A stretch of DNA of 64,000 nucleotides, taken from the NCBI RefSeq assembly GCF_051860505.1, contig NZ_JBHYDX010000003.1, forward strand, positions 172,290-236,289. The letters are read 5' to 3'. The position numbers were made by a program, and so were the translations under genes. Below, in pieces: positions 43,167-52,600 of this stretch. This DNA comes from Pannonibacter sp051860505. GTDB lineage: Bacteria > Pseudomonadota > Alphaproteobacteria > Rhizobiales > Stappiaceae. Position 1 is the first letter of the stretch. Every line of letters begins with the position of its first letter. The notes under the pieces are model-generated. The model was not told the DNA's origin, made no database searches, and saw only the letters and a list, made by a program, of their open reading frames with translations.

Positions 43167-43200
43167 CAAAAAAACGCGCGGCCCGGAGGGGCCGCGCGTC
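43167..43200 (-). terminator. Rho-independent terminator of bfr
   Basis: ACGCGCGGCCC and GGGCCGCGCGT pair in a long stem. On the minus strand it is followed by TTTTTTTGTCC, about 30 bases after the bfr stop. Confidence 0.9.
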
Positions 43201-43226
43201 GGTCTGATGGGGCTTGTGCGAAAGGA

Positions 43227-43715
43227 TCAGTCGCCGACTTCGTTGGCCGGCTCGGCCTGCAGGAGGCCGTAGCGCTCCTCGCCGATCTTCGACAGCAGTT
43301 CCAGCTGGGTTTCGAGGAAGTCGATGTGACCTTCCTCGTCGCGCAGCAGTTCCTCGAAGATCTGCATCGAGACGAAGTCACCTTCCTCACGGCAGATCTC
43401 GCGCGACGCGGCGTAGGAGGCGCGAGCGTCGTATTCGCCGGCCAGATCGCACTCCAGCACTTCCTTCACGCTCTGGCCGATGCGCAGGGGCGCCAGCTTC
43501 TGCATGTTCGGATGGCCTTCAAGGAAGATGATGCGCGTGGTGATTTTGTCCGCGTGCTGCATCTCTTCGATCGATTCGGCACGCTCCTTTTTGGCCAGGC
43601 GCGTGAAGCCCCAGTCGTCCAGCAGGCGGTAGTGCAGCCAGTACTGGTTGATGGCGCCAAGCTCGAGAAACAGCGCCTCGTTGAGACGCTCGATAACCTT
43701 CGGACTACCCTTCAT
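43227..43715 (-). CDS. bfr: Bacterioferritin
   Basis: 162 aa. All six ferroxidase ligands are present at the canonical positions (Glu18, Glu51, His54, Glu94, Glu127, His130), and Met52 is the heme ligand. Twenty-four subunits form a shell that stores iron as ferric mineral. A perfect Irr-type box lies 44-58 bases upstream, so the gene is probably controlled by iron through Irr. Confidence 0.97.
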   Translation of the reverse strand: MKGSPKVIERLNEALFLELGAINQYWLHYRLLDDWGFTRLAKKERAESIEEMQHADKITTRIIFLEGHPNMQKLAPLRIGQSVKEVLECDLAGEYDARASYAASREICREEGDFVSMQIFEELLRDEEGHIDFLETQLELLSKIGEERYGLLQAEPANEVGD

Positions 43716-43758
43716 GATGCAGCAAACTCCCTGTCTGGCAATGTCATTGGCCCGAATC

Positions 43759-43773
43759 TTAGAACCATTCTAA
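43759..43773. promoter_or_regulatory. Irr box (ICE) upstream of bfr
   Basis: TTAGAACCATTCTAA is a perfect palindrome with 6-bp arms and 3-bp spacer, matching the iron control element TTTAGAA-N3-TTCTAAA bound by Irr in Rhizobiales. It is closest to bfr but is also upstream of the divergent membrane protein gene. Confidence 0.8.
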
Positions 43774-43897
43774 TTGCAAGTCCAGCGTTGGCGGGCTGCT
43801 GCAGCACACTTTTTAGCAGGATGATCCACGTAGTTTTCCGGAGCCCCAGCCCCTCCAGGATCTGATATATTCATAAAAATGAAATTAGGAGGGTTCC

Positions 43898-45112
43898 ATG
43901 CCGATCCGTTTGCCCGATCTTGGAAACAGCTACACGCCGCAGTACTTTCTCGCAGCTCTCGGGGCGGGGGGCATTGCTGTCAGCTTTTTCCTCTATCTGA
44001 TGTTCTGGATCCCGCATCCGGGCCAGACCGTGCCCGTCTTCGAGGATGTCGCCCGCGCTTATGCCGATGGGTCATGGCTCCTGCGCGGCATGATCGCGCT
44101 TGCTTATGCTGGCGTTGCCTTCTTCACGCTGCTGCACATCCGGCTGATGGTCTGGAATATCCGTCAATTCATCGCCTGGCGTCGGACGCCGGCCTTTGCC
44201 CAGTTGAAGTCAGGCAACGGCGAGACCTTGCTGATGACCGTTCCGCTGGCGCTCGCCATGTCCGTCAATGTTGGCTTTATCGCCGGTCTGCTGTTCGTGC
44301 CGGGCTTGTGGTCCGTAGTGGAATACCTGTTCCCGCTGGCGCTCGTCGCCTTTGCCGGGATCGGGGTTTACGCCCTGTCGCTGATCGGTGCCTTCCTTGG
44401 CCGCGTGCTGACGTCCGGCGGCTTCGACTGCGCCCGCAACAACAGCTTCTCGCAGGTGATGGCAGCCTTCACCTTTGCCATGGTTGCCGTTGGTCTGGCG
44501 GCACCCGCATCGATGAGCGCGACACCGCTGACGGTTGCCGTCAGCTACACGGCCTCAACCTTCTTCCTCGCTGCGGCCATCCTCGTGGGCGCTGTGGGTA
44601 TCGTGCTTGGCTTCCGGTCGATGCTGGAAAACGGCGCAAACGACGAAGCCGCTCCGAGCCTGCTGGTGGTCATTCCCTTCGCCACAGTCGCCGGGATAGC
44701 CCTGATGCGGCAGGCGCATGGTCTGCATGGCCAGTTCGAAGTCCATGCCGGGGCCGCCGACAGTTTCACCCTGCTAACCTGGCTGCTCGCGGTGCAGGTG
44801 CTGTTCGGTCTTCTGGGGCTCACCGTGCTGCGGCGTCAGGGCTACATCGGCCGCTTCATCACCGGCCAGGCGAAGTCGGTTGGGTCCTATGCCCTCGTCT
44901 GCCCGGCGGTTGCCCTGTCGGTGCTCCTGCAGTTCTACATCAACAAGGGGCTGGTCGAGGTGGATCTGATTTCGAAGTTTTCGGCGGCCTACTGGATGTT
45001 CACTGCAGTGGCCCTGGCCTTCCAGGCCCTGTCAATCTGGCTGGTCGTTCGCCTGAACAGCCGCCATCTTGCTCTCCCAAGCGGCACGCCGACGCTCGCT
45101 CCGGCCGAGTAA
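43898..45112 (+). CDS. Multi-pass membrane protein, resembling the TsoY family
   Basis: 404 aa with about ten membrane helices. The opening LGNSYTPQYFLAALGAGGIAVSFFLYLMFWIPHPG resembles proteins called TsoY family (seleno)proteins; that name is from memory and I am only moderately sure. GGFDCARNNSFSQ contains a conserved-looking cysteine that could match a selenocysteine site in relatives. No charged substrate motif is obvious. The ATG follows TTAGGAGGG, a strong site. It diverges from bfr and shares the Irr-box spacer, and a palindrome (TTCAT-AAAA-ATGAA) lies at 43870-43883. Confidence 0.6.
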   Translation: MPIRLPDLGNSYTPQYFLAALGAGGIAVSFFLYLMFWIPHPGQTVPVFEDVARAYADGSWLLRGMIALAYAGVAFFTLLHIRLMVWNIRQFIAWRRTPAFAQLKSGNGETLLMTVPLALAMSVNVGFIAGLLFVPGLWSVVEYLFPLALVAFAGIGVYALSLIGAFLGRVLTSGGFDCARNNSFSQVMAAFTFAMVAVGLAAPASMSATPLTVAVSYTASTFFLAAAILVGAVGIVLGFRSMLENGANDEAAPSLLVVIPFATVAGIALMRQAHGLHGQFEVHAGAADSFTLLTWLLAVQVLFGLLGLTVLRRQGYIGRFITGQAKSVGSYALVCPAVALSVLLQFYINKGLVEVDLISKFSAAYWMFTAVALAFQALSIWLVVRLNSRHLALPSGTPTLAPAE

Positions 45113-45170
45113 CGGCCCGAATGCCAGGTGTGCCTCCTTCGGCGGAGGGACTGGTCATGAGAGCAACACC

Positions 45171-45200
45171 AGGTCCGTCCTTCAGCCGAAGGACGGACCT
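45171..45200. other. Perfect hairpin in the 388-bp spacer after the membrane protein gene
   Basis: AGGTCCGTCCTTC (45171-45183) and GAAGGACGGACCT (45188-45200) form a 13-bp perfect stem with a 4-base loop. A smaller CCTCC/GGAGG stem lies at 45133-45148. Neither is followed by a T run. The spacer 45113-45500 has no convincing gene on either strand. Confidence 0.6.
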
Positions 45201-45500
45201 TGGCACCAGCAGGTCAATGAGGAGCGATAGCCGAAGGGGATCTGCGTTACCCGGCGCAACATGAAACCCGTAACCAGTGTCGCCATGCCAATGAGGCGCG
45301 GTGCAGACCATTTCGCGCTGCCGAAGTCGATCGCCAGCGCCGCCCGCGTGCAGGCTTTCGCTCCCGGTCAGCGCGATGATCCGCGCCCCCTCAGAGGGTG
45401 AAGGCAGAGCCTGCAGCATGTGGGTGCTTCGGGGCAGGAACCTCGACTGGTTGCCTGCCCATCTTGCCCCTGACGGGCCAAATACAATCGCTCTTCGAGC

Positions 45501-46394
45501 TCAACCGGTTACGCCCTTGCCAAGTGCCCGGCGTTGTCCCCAGCCAAGTGTCATGCCGGCGGCGGAAAGCAGGATCACGGCCATGCCCAGCCCCTGCACC
45601 GGCTGCAGGCGGGTGCCCATCGCAAAGACATCCACCAGAATGGTCACGACCGGATAGACAAAGGCGAGTGCACCTTGCTGCGCCGTTGGCAGGCTCTGGA
45701 TCGCCGAATAGAGCAAGGCATACATCAGCCCGGTGTGGATCAGCCCCATGCTGGCCAGCACGGTCCAGGTCTCGGGCGTTGCCGGCAGGCCATTGGCCAG
45801 GACGAAGGGAGCCAGCATGACGCTGCCGACGCTCACATGGATCAGCGCGATCAGCTGTGGCGGCACACCCTTCAGCGCCTTGGTGGTGATCGCGGCGGTG
45901 GCCCAGCCGAGAGCGGCCAGCAGTGCCATGGCAATCCCCGGCAGATAGTCATCGGAGACGTAGCTCGCGTCCGGCTTGTTCAGCACGATGGCCACAACGC
46001 CGGCAAAGGCGAGGCCGAGCCAGCCGAGCTTTGCCGCCGTGATCCGCTCGCCGAAGAACAGCGCGCCGAAGCCCAGCAGCATGAAGGGCTGCGTGTTGTA
46101 GACGACCGTTGCCACCGAAACCGAGGCGCGGCTGTAGCTGCCGAACAGCAGCAGCCAGTTGAGCACCAGCGCGACGCCGCTCAGCCCGGCCATCAACAGT
46201 TGCTTCCTCGTCAGGCGAATACGCAGCAATCCAAGCAGGGCGCACAGAAGGAAAAGCGCGCCGGCGCCAAAAACACAGCGCCAGAACACCACCGTCAGCA
46301 CAGGCTCTCCGGCCATGACGACGAACCAGCCGATGGTTCCTGAAATCACCATCGCTGCCACCATCTGGATCGTGCCGCGTGTCTGGTCCTGCAT
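45501..46394 (-). CDS. EamA/DMT-family transporter
   Basis: 297 aa with ten helices arranged as two EamA repeats; each repeat ends with the expected pattern (GALFFGERITAAKLGWLGL in the first, ALAFVYPVVTILVDVF in the second). DMT proteins export amino acids or other small metabolites. It is divergent from an Lrp-family regulator, a common pairing in which the regulator senses an amino acid and controls the exporter. Start ATG 46394. Confidence 0.9.
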   Translation of the reverse strand: MQDQTRGTIQMVAAMVISGTIGWFVVMAGEPVLTVVFWRCVFGAGALFLLCALLGLLRIRLTRKQLLMAGLSGVALVLNWLLLFGSYSRASVSVATVVYNTQPFMLLGFGALFFGERITAAKLGWLGLAFAGVVAIVLNKPDASYVSDDYLPGIAMALLAALGWATAAITTKALKGVPPQLIALIHVSVGSVMLAPFVLANGLPATPETWTVLASMGLIHTGLMYALLYSAIQSLPTAQQGALAFVYPVVTILVDVFAMGTRLQPVQGLGMAVILLSAAGMTLGWGQRRALGKGVTG

Positions 46395-46479
46395 GTCCTT
46401 GCTCCATCATCGATGCTGCCGGCAGTCTATGCAATCGGCTCTGTCCTGTCCCATTGCCATGGAAGGCAGAATCGCCTCT

Positions 46480-46500
46480 TGACCTTCGATTTGAAGGTCA
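46480..46500. promoter_or_regulatory. Inverted repeat between the EamA and Lrp genes
   Basis: TGACCTTC (46480-46487) and GAAGGTCA (46493-46500) form a perfect 8-bp inverted repeat around 5 bases. It lies in the 134-bp divergent spacer, 28 bp before the Lrp start, and is a good candidate for the Lrp operator. Confidence 0.65.
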
Positions 46501-46528
46501 TCACTCTGATTGGCAATGGAGGTGGCAC

Positions 46529-46960
46529 ATGGACGAAATCGACCGGAACATTCTGGAGGCCTTGGCTGGCGATGCGCGCTTGCCGCTGAAACAGCTGGCG
46601 GAGGTCGCCGGGCTCAGCGGACCGGCCACCGCTGACCGTCTGCGCCGGCTCGAGCAGCGCGGCGTGCTGCGGGGCTATACGGTCGACATCGACCCTGCCG
46701 CGCTCGGTTACACGCTGGAGGCCGTAGTGCGCATCCGGCCCCTGCCGGGGCAGCTGCATCTGGTTCAGCAGATGATCCAGGAGACGCCGGAAGTGATTGA
46801 ATGCGACAAGATCACTGGCGATGACTGCTTCGTCGCCCGCCTGTTCGTGCGCTCCATCGGCGACATCGACGCGATTCTCGACCGCATTTCGGACAGGGCC
46901 GCCACCAGCACCTCCCTGGTCAAATCCAAGGTCATCCACCGCCGTCCACCGGCATTCTGA
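46529..46960 (+). CDS. Lrp/AsnC family transcriptional regulator
   Basis: 143 aa. The N-terminal HTH (DRNILEALAGDARLPLKQLAEVAGLSGPATADRLRRLEQRGVLRGY) and C-terminal RAM domain (EVIECDKITGDDCFVARLFVRSIGDIDAILD) are standard. GGAGGTGGC precedes the ATG at 46529. It most likely controls the divergent EamA exporter in response to an amino acid. Confidence 0.93.
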   Translation: MDEIDRNILEALAGDARLPLKQLAEVAGLSGPATADRLRRLEQRGVLRGYTVDIDPAALGYTLEAVVRIRPLPGQLHLVQQMIQETPEVIECDKITGDDCFVARLFVRSIGDIDAILDRISDRAATSTSLVKSKVIHRRPPAF

Positions 46961-46975
46961 TCATCGGCATGGCGG

Positions 46976-48061
46976 TCAGCCCAGCCCGTGTGCGATGACC
47001 TTGCGCATGACGGTCGGCAAGGCTTCGCCGTCAAGCGTCTCTGGCGTCGACCACCACCAGCCCTCGGGAAGGTCGCCAGCGCCGAGTTCCGCCGTGAACA
47101 CCGTCACTTCCAGGTGGAAATGCGTGAATGTGTGGCCGACGCTGCCGCTGCGCTTGCGCCAGTTCGCTGTGACGGGCGCTTGCGTCAGGGCGGAGGCAAC
47201 GTCGAAATCAACGGCCCATTCGCTGCCCGGCACTTCCGCCATGCCGCCCAGCAAACCCTTGGGCGGGCGCTTGCGCAGGGCCACCGCGCCATCGCCTGGG
47301 CGGCGCAGAACAAAGGCTGCCCCCAACCGTGTCGGCTTGGCCGCCTTTGCCGCCTTGCGCGGCAGGGTTTCGGCCACGCCAGCGATCCGAGCGGTACACG
47401 GCTCAATCCAGGGACACAGCGCACAGGCTGGCCGTTTCGGCGTGCAGATCGTCGCGCCAAGATCCATCACCGCCTGGGCAAAATCGCCAGGCCGGCTCTG
47501 CGGCGTCAGTTCGCCCATCGCCGCCTTGATCTCGGGCTTGGCAGCAGGCAGCGGCGTCTCGATCAGCCGCAGCCGGCTCATCACCCGCTCGACATTGCCG
47601 TCCACCACGGCAGCGGGCTGGTCGAAGGCGATGGCGGCAATCGCTGCCGCCGTGTAGGGCCCGATGCCGGGAAGGGCCTTCAGCCCTTCTTCCGTCTCGG
47701 GAAACCGGCCGCCGTAGTTTCGCGCCACTGTCTCGGCGCAGGCCTTCAGGTTACGGGCTCGGGAATAGTAGCCAAGCCCGGCCCACGCCCGCATCACGTC
47801 GTCGGTCTCGGCGGCGGCGAGGTTCTCGACCTTTGGCCACTTCGCGGTGAAGGCAATGAAATAGTCTTTCACTGCGGCAACAGTGGTCTGCTGCAACATG
47901 ATCTCCGACAGCCAGACCCGGTAAGGGTCAGGCACCACGCCGACCTTGCGCTCATGCGGCGGGATACGCCAGGGCAGGTCGCGGGCGTGGCGGTCATACC
48001 AGGCAAGCAGGGCATCCGTCAGGTCGACGGCGGGCGGGCGGGCAGGGGTGGTTCGCGTCAT
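46976..48061 (-). CDS. mutY: A/G-specific adenine glycosylase
   Basis: 361 aa from ATG 48061. The catalytic Glu lies in WLSEIMLQQTTV, the helix-hairpin-helix is LPGIGPYTAAAIAAIAF with catalytic Asp in VVDGNVERV, and four cysteines (CTPKRPACALCPWIEPC) bind a 4Fe-4S cluster. A C-terminal NUDIX-like domain recognises 8-oxoguanine. It removes adenine mispaired with 8-oxoG. It diverges from dciA. Confidence 0.96.
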   Translation of the reverse strand: MTRTTPARPPAVDLTDALLAWYDRHARDLPWRIPPHERKVGVVPDPYRVWLSEIMLQQTTVAAVKDYFIAFTAKWPKVENLAAAETDDVMRAWAGLGYYSRARNLKACAETVARNYGGRFPETEEGLKALPGIGPYTAAAIAAIAFDQPAAVVDGNVERVMSRLRLIETPLPAAKPEIKAAMGELTPQSRPGDFAQAVMDLGATICTPKRPACALCPWIEPCTARIAGVAETLPRKAAKAAKPTRLGAAFVLRRPGDGAVALRKRPPKGLLGGMAEVPGSEWAVDFDVASALTQAPVTANWRKRSGSVGHTFTHFHLEVTVFTAELGAGDLPEGWWWSTPETLDGEALPTVMRKVIAHGLG

Positions 48062-48270
48062 GCCGGCAAGGGTGGCGCTGTGCCTCGCGAAATCAAGCAA
48101 TCCGCATGTTGTCCTCGGGACAGGCTGGGGATAAACCCGCTTCAGCCTGTGGATGCAGCGCGCCGCTCAATGCCGTCTTGATTTTGTCCTAAAGGCCCGT
48201 GACCCTTGGGTCAGGCATGACAGGATGCCGGGGCCGGCGCCGCGGGTGAGTGCGGCAGCGGATGGTGACG

Positions 48271-48795
48271 ATGAGTTGGGACAGCAAGGGGCCCGCACGC
48301 GGTGGTTCCAGACCGCTCGCGGACCTGATCGGCAAGGCGATGCAACCGGCCTTCCGCAAGCGTGGCTTTGCCACGGCGGATCTGGTTGCGTCCTGGCCGG
48401 ACATTGTCGGGGAACGCTATGGCGAGCGGGTCAGGCCCGAGCGACTTCTCTGGCCGCGTCCTGTCGATCGGGACGGCGAGACCGTGACGGATTCGGCGAC
48501 GCTGGTGGTCAACACCGATGGCGCAACGGCCCTGCTTCTGACCCACGAGATGCCGCAAATCCTCGCCCGCATCAACGGCTACTTCGGCTGGGCAGCCGTC
48601 GGCCGGATCCGCATCGTTCAAAAACCCGTGAGCGTTCCAGTGCGCAAACGCCGGCCTCAGGTGCGCGACCTGACCGAGGCCGAGCAGCGCGAGCTTGATG
48701 CCCGTCTTGAGGGCGTCGAACATGAGGGCCTGCGCAAAGCCTTGGAAAAACTCGGATCGCAGGTGATCGCCCGCAACCGGACGTCAAGCAACTGA
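48271..48795 (+). CDS. DciA-like (DUF721) protein
   Basis: 174 aa from ATG 48271 (MSWDSKGPARGG); in-frame GTG 48250 and ATG 48262 are alternatives. PLADLIGKAMQPAFRKRGFATADLVASWPDIVGERYG is the DUF721 core, the domain of DciA, the replicative helicase operator of bacteria that lack DnaC. The gene lies between mutY and a DsbA-like gene, as in many Hyphomicrobiales. Confidence 0.82.
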   Translation: MSWDSKGPARGGSRPLADLIGKAMQPAFRKRGFATADLVASWPDIVGERYGERVRPERLLWPRPVDRDGETVTDSATLVVNTDGATALLLTHEMPQILARINGYFGWAAVGRIRIVQKPVSVPVRKRRPQVRDLTEAEQRELDARLEGVEHEGLRKALEKLGSQVIARNRTSSN

Positions 48796-48953
48796 GGCGA
48801 TAGCGCTCTGCGCTCGCCGGAGCGGCTGGCTTTCACCGCGCACGACATTCACCTTCCTACTGCCGCCACAATTGCCCTGTTCGGTTGACGGGTTCGCGAC
48901 AAGCGGGCACACAGCACAGCAGATCTTCATCTTGGCAAGGCAGGACCACGCCC

Positions 48954-49595
48954 GTGAATTTGACCCGCAGAAAGCTTCTGGCCAGCACCATGGCCCTCGG
49001 ACTTGGCTCCGCGCTGACGACCGCCTTCCCGCTTGTCGCCCTGGCCGAGACTGTTGACGTCGCCAAGCTGATGGAGGCCTCGCCGCTGGGCGAGAAGTTC
49101 ATCGGCAACGAAGATGCGCCGGTGACCATCATCGAATACGCTTCGCTGACCTGTGGCCACTGCGCTAATTTCCACAAGGGTGTCCTTCCGGAAATCAAGA
49201 AACAGTACATTGACACCGGGAAGGCCCGCATGATCTTCCGCGAGTTCCCGCTTGATCCGGTTGCCGCCGCAGGGTTCATGCTCGCCCGCTGCGCCCCGGA
49301 AGACAAATATTTCGACGTGATGGACGCCCTCTTCGCCGACCAGCGCGCCTGGGCCTTCACCAATGATCCCTACAACGCGATGCTGAACTTCTCCAAGCAG
49401 CTCGGATTCACACAGGAGTCCTTCGAAGCCTGCTTGACAAACCAGTCCCTGCTGGACGGAGTCAACGCAGTGCGCGACAAGGCTGGCAACGAGTTCAAGG
49501 TGGACTCCACGCCGACGTTCTTCATCAACGGTGAAAAAGCAACCGGAGCTCTCAGTTTTGAGGAAATGTCGAAGATCATCGACAAATACCTCTGA
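48954..49595 (+). CDS. DsbA-like thiol:disulfide oxidoreductase
   Basis: 213 aa beginning at GTG 48954. The signal peptide (LTRRKLLASTMALGLGSALTTAFPLVALA) has a twin-arginine look (TRRKLL). The thioredoxin active site is Cys67-Gly-His-Cys70 in SLTCGHCANFH, with cis-Pro in DSTPTFFING. It should oxidise or isomerise cysteines in periplasmic proteins. It lies 66 bases upstream of smc. Confidence 0.93.
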   Translation: MNLTRRKLLASTMALGLGSALTTAFPLVALAETVDVAKLMEASPLGEKFIGNEDAPVTIIEYASLTCGHCANFHKGVLPEIKKQYIDTGKARMIFREFPLDPVAAAGFMLARCAPEDKYFDVMDALFADQRAWAFTNDPYNAMLNFSKQLGFTQESFEACLTNQSLLDGVNAVRDKAGNEFKVDSTPTFFINGEKATGALSFEEMSKIIDKYL

Positions 49596-49661
49596 GTGCC
49601 TTGACCGGCGGGCCTGTGCCCGCCGGATCGTCCCCGCCTGGCTTCAGCGGGAGGGGCAGCT

Positions 49662-52600
49662 GTGAAATTCACCAAGTTGCGCGTCGTCGGCTTCAAGTCC
49701 TTTGTCGAGCCGATGGAATTCGTCATCGGTGACGGGCTCACCGGTGTCGTCGGGCCCAACGGCTGCGGCAAGTCCAATCTCGTCGAGGCCCTGCGCTGGG
49801 TCATGGGAGAGAACTCCTACAAGAACATGCGTGCGTCCGGCATGGACGACGTCATCTTCTCCGGCTCGCTCAACCGCCCCGCCCGCAATACGGCGGAAGT
49901 CACGCTCTTCCTGGAAAACAGCGAACGACGTGCTCCTGCCGGGTTCAATGATGCCGATCTTCTGGAAGTCAGCCGCCGCATCGAGCGCGAGGCCGGCTCG
50001 GTCTATCGCATCAATGCCAAGGATGTGCGTGCCCGCGACGTCCAGCTGCTCTTTGCTGATGCCTCGACGGGTGCCCGCTCTCCGGCCATGGTGCGCCAGG
50101 GCCAGATCGGTGAGTTGATCTCCGCCAAGCCGACCTCGCGGCGCCAGATCCTGGAAGAGGCCGCCGGCATTTCCGGTCTGCACAGCCGCCGCAACGAGGC
50201 CGAGATCCGGCTGCGCGCGGCCGAGCAGAACCTGGAACGCCTCGAGGATGTGCTGGTCCAGATCGATGCACAGATCGACAACCTGCGCCGTCAGTCACGC
50301 CAGGCTGCCCGTTACCGGAATCTGTCGTCCGAAATCCGTGCGGCCGAAGCGGGGATCCTGTTCCTGCGCGTGACTGAAGCCCGCGCCGGTCTCGAGGAGG
50401 CCGAACGGCTTTATTCCGCCGGCCGGGCCGAAGTGGTGAAGGCGGCTGAAGCCCAGACGGAGGCGGCCAAGACGCAAGCCATCGCCGCGCATCGCCTGCC
50501 CGAGATCCGCGATACGGCGGCCAGGGCCGGCGCGGCGCTGCAGCGGCTGGTCATTGCCCGCAATGAACTCGACGCCGAGGACCGCCGCGTGCGCGAGAGG
50601 CTCGTCGATCTCGATCGCCGTCTCGGACAGCTCGTTGGCGACATCGCCCGCGAAGAGCAGCTTGTTGCCGAGAATGACGAGGTGCTGGAGCGCCTTGCCG
50701 AGGAACGGGCCGAACTGGTCGAGGAAAACGAAACCGCGATGGAACGGGCGGAGCTTGCCGCGGAACGGGTCGCGAGTGCGAGCGAAGCGGTCGTAGTGCT
50801 GGAAGACAAGCTGACCGTGGCCACCCGCGCCGCAGCGGAACTGGCCGCCCAGCGGCAGCAGTTCCAGCGCAGCGCCGAAGAAACCCGCCAGCGTGCGGAG
50901 CGCCTTGGCTCGCAAGCCGCCGATGCCGCACGTGTCCGCGAGGCCCTGCGCGCCGAAATGGATGCCGCCGATGGGGTGGCGGAGTGCTCCGAGAAACTGG
51001 AGGAGGCCGAGGCCGCTGTCATGGCCGCCGAGGAGGCGGCCGAAATTGCCGAATTGCGGACGGCCTCTGCGCGTGAGGCCGAACAGAATGCCCGCGTTCC
51101 GCTTGCCGAGGCCGAACGGTTGCAGTCGCGGCTTGAGACCGAAGCCCGCACACTCGAAAGCGTGCTGTCAACCTTCGCCGGGGCCTTTACCCCAGTTGTC
51201 GATGCGCTGACGGTGGAGCCCGGTCTCGAAACCGCGCTGGGCGCCGCGCTCGGCGATGACCTTGAAGCCTCGCTGGATGCTTCCGCCCCCGTGCGCTGGA
51301 CCGGAGCGGCCATCGCAGCGGGTGATCCAGCCCTGCCGGATGGAACGGTGGCCTTGTCCCGCCACGTGGAGGCCCCTGCAGCGCTGGCGCGCCGGCTGGC
51401 CCAGATCGGCCTCGTGGATGCGGCCAGCGGTGCCGATCTGGCTCACGGCCTGAAACCCGGTCAGCGGCTGGTGACCCGTGAAGGGCATTTGTGGCGCTGG
51501 GACGGGCTGCAGGTGGCTGCCGATGCGCCGACACCGGCCGCACAGCGCCTCGCCCAGAAGAACCGCCTTGCAGCGCTCGGTGAAGACATCCGTGTCGCCC
51601 GCGACAAGACCGCTGCTGCCCGCAGCACGCTGGAAAATGCCGGGCGCCTTGTCCGCCAGGCGGGTGACGCCGAGCAGGAGGCGCGCCAGCGCTTGCGGGA
51701 CCGGCAGCGCGCCGCCGCCGAAGCCCGTGAAACGCTGCTGGCCGCAGAGCGTGCCGTCTCGCAGCTTGCCCTGCGCCTGCAGGGGGCTGAGGATCTGGCC
51801 CGCCGTCTTGCCGAAGAGGCCGAGGAGGCACGCGAGCGCCATGCCGAGGCGGTCGAGCGGCTGGAACTGCTGCCCGATGCCGACGAGCACATCGAGACGA
51901 TCCAGTCGCTTCAGGGGGAGATTGCCTCAGCCCGTGCAGCGCTTTCCGAGGCCCGTGTTCTGGCCGACGGTCTGGCACGCGAAAAGCAGCTGCGTGACCG
52001 CCGTCTGGAGGCCATCGCCCGCGAAACGGAAAGCTGGAAGTCCCGCGCCCGCAATGCCGCCAGCCAGATCGAGACCCTGCGCCAGCGCCGCGAGGAGGCC
52101 GAGGAGGAACGGCAGGAACTGATCGAGGCCCCGGAAGACATCGAACTGCGCCGCCGCGAGGTCCTGACCGCCTTGTCCAAGGCCGAGGAGGTGCGCCGCG
52201 CCGCCGATGACGAGTTGCTGCGTGCCGAATCGGCTCAGGCCGGTGTTGACCGGCTGGCGCGCGAGGCGCAGGACGCGCTGGCCAGGGCGCGTGAGGCGCA
52301 TATCCGGGCCGAAGAGCGCCTCGAGGCGGCGCGCCAGCGGGTCCAGGAAATTGTTGCCCGCATTGACGAAGCGCTCGGGGTGCCGCTCGACCAGTTGCCC
52401 GGCCTGGCCGGAATGGCGGACGGCGCGCCGCTGCCTGATCTCGAGGCCCTTGAGCGCAAACTGGACCGGCTGAAAGCCGAACGCGAGCGCCTTGGCGGCG
52501 TCAACCTGCGCGCTGAGGATGAACTGACCGAGATCGATGGTCAGCGCTCCACCCTTGCCGGCGAACGGGATGATCTGGTCGAGGCGATCCGGCGCTTGCG

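Noticed and set aside
45000..45419. Minus-strand open frame of 139 codons after the membrane protein gene
   Set aside because: It overlaps the 3' end of the membrane protein gene, covers the perfect hairpin, and its sequence (Pro/Gly/Arg-rich) has no recognisable domain or ribosome site.
45113..45500. Cobalamin riboswitch in the spacer
   Set aside because: The conserved B12-box core could not be found on either strand, and both flanking genes end here, so no gene would be controlled.
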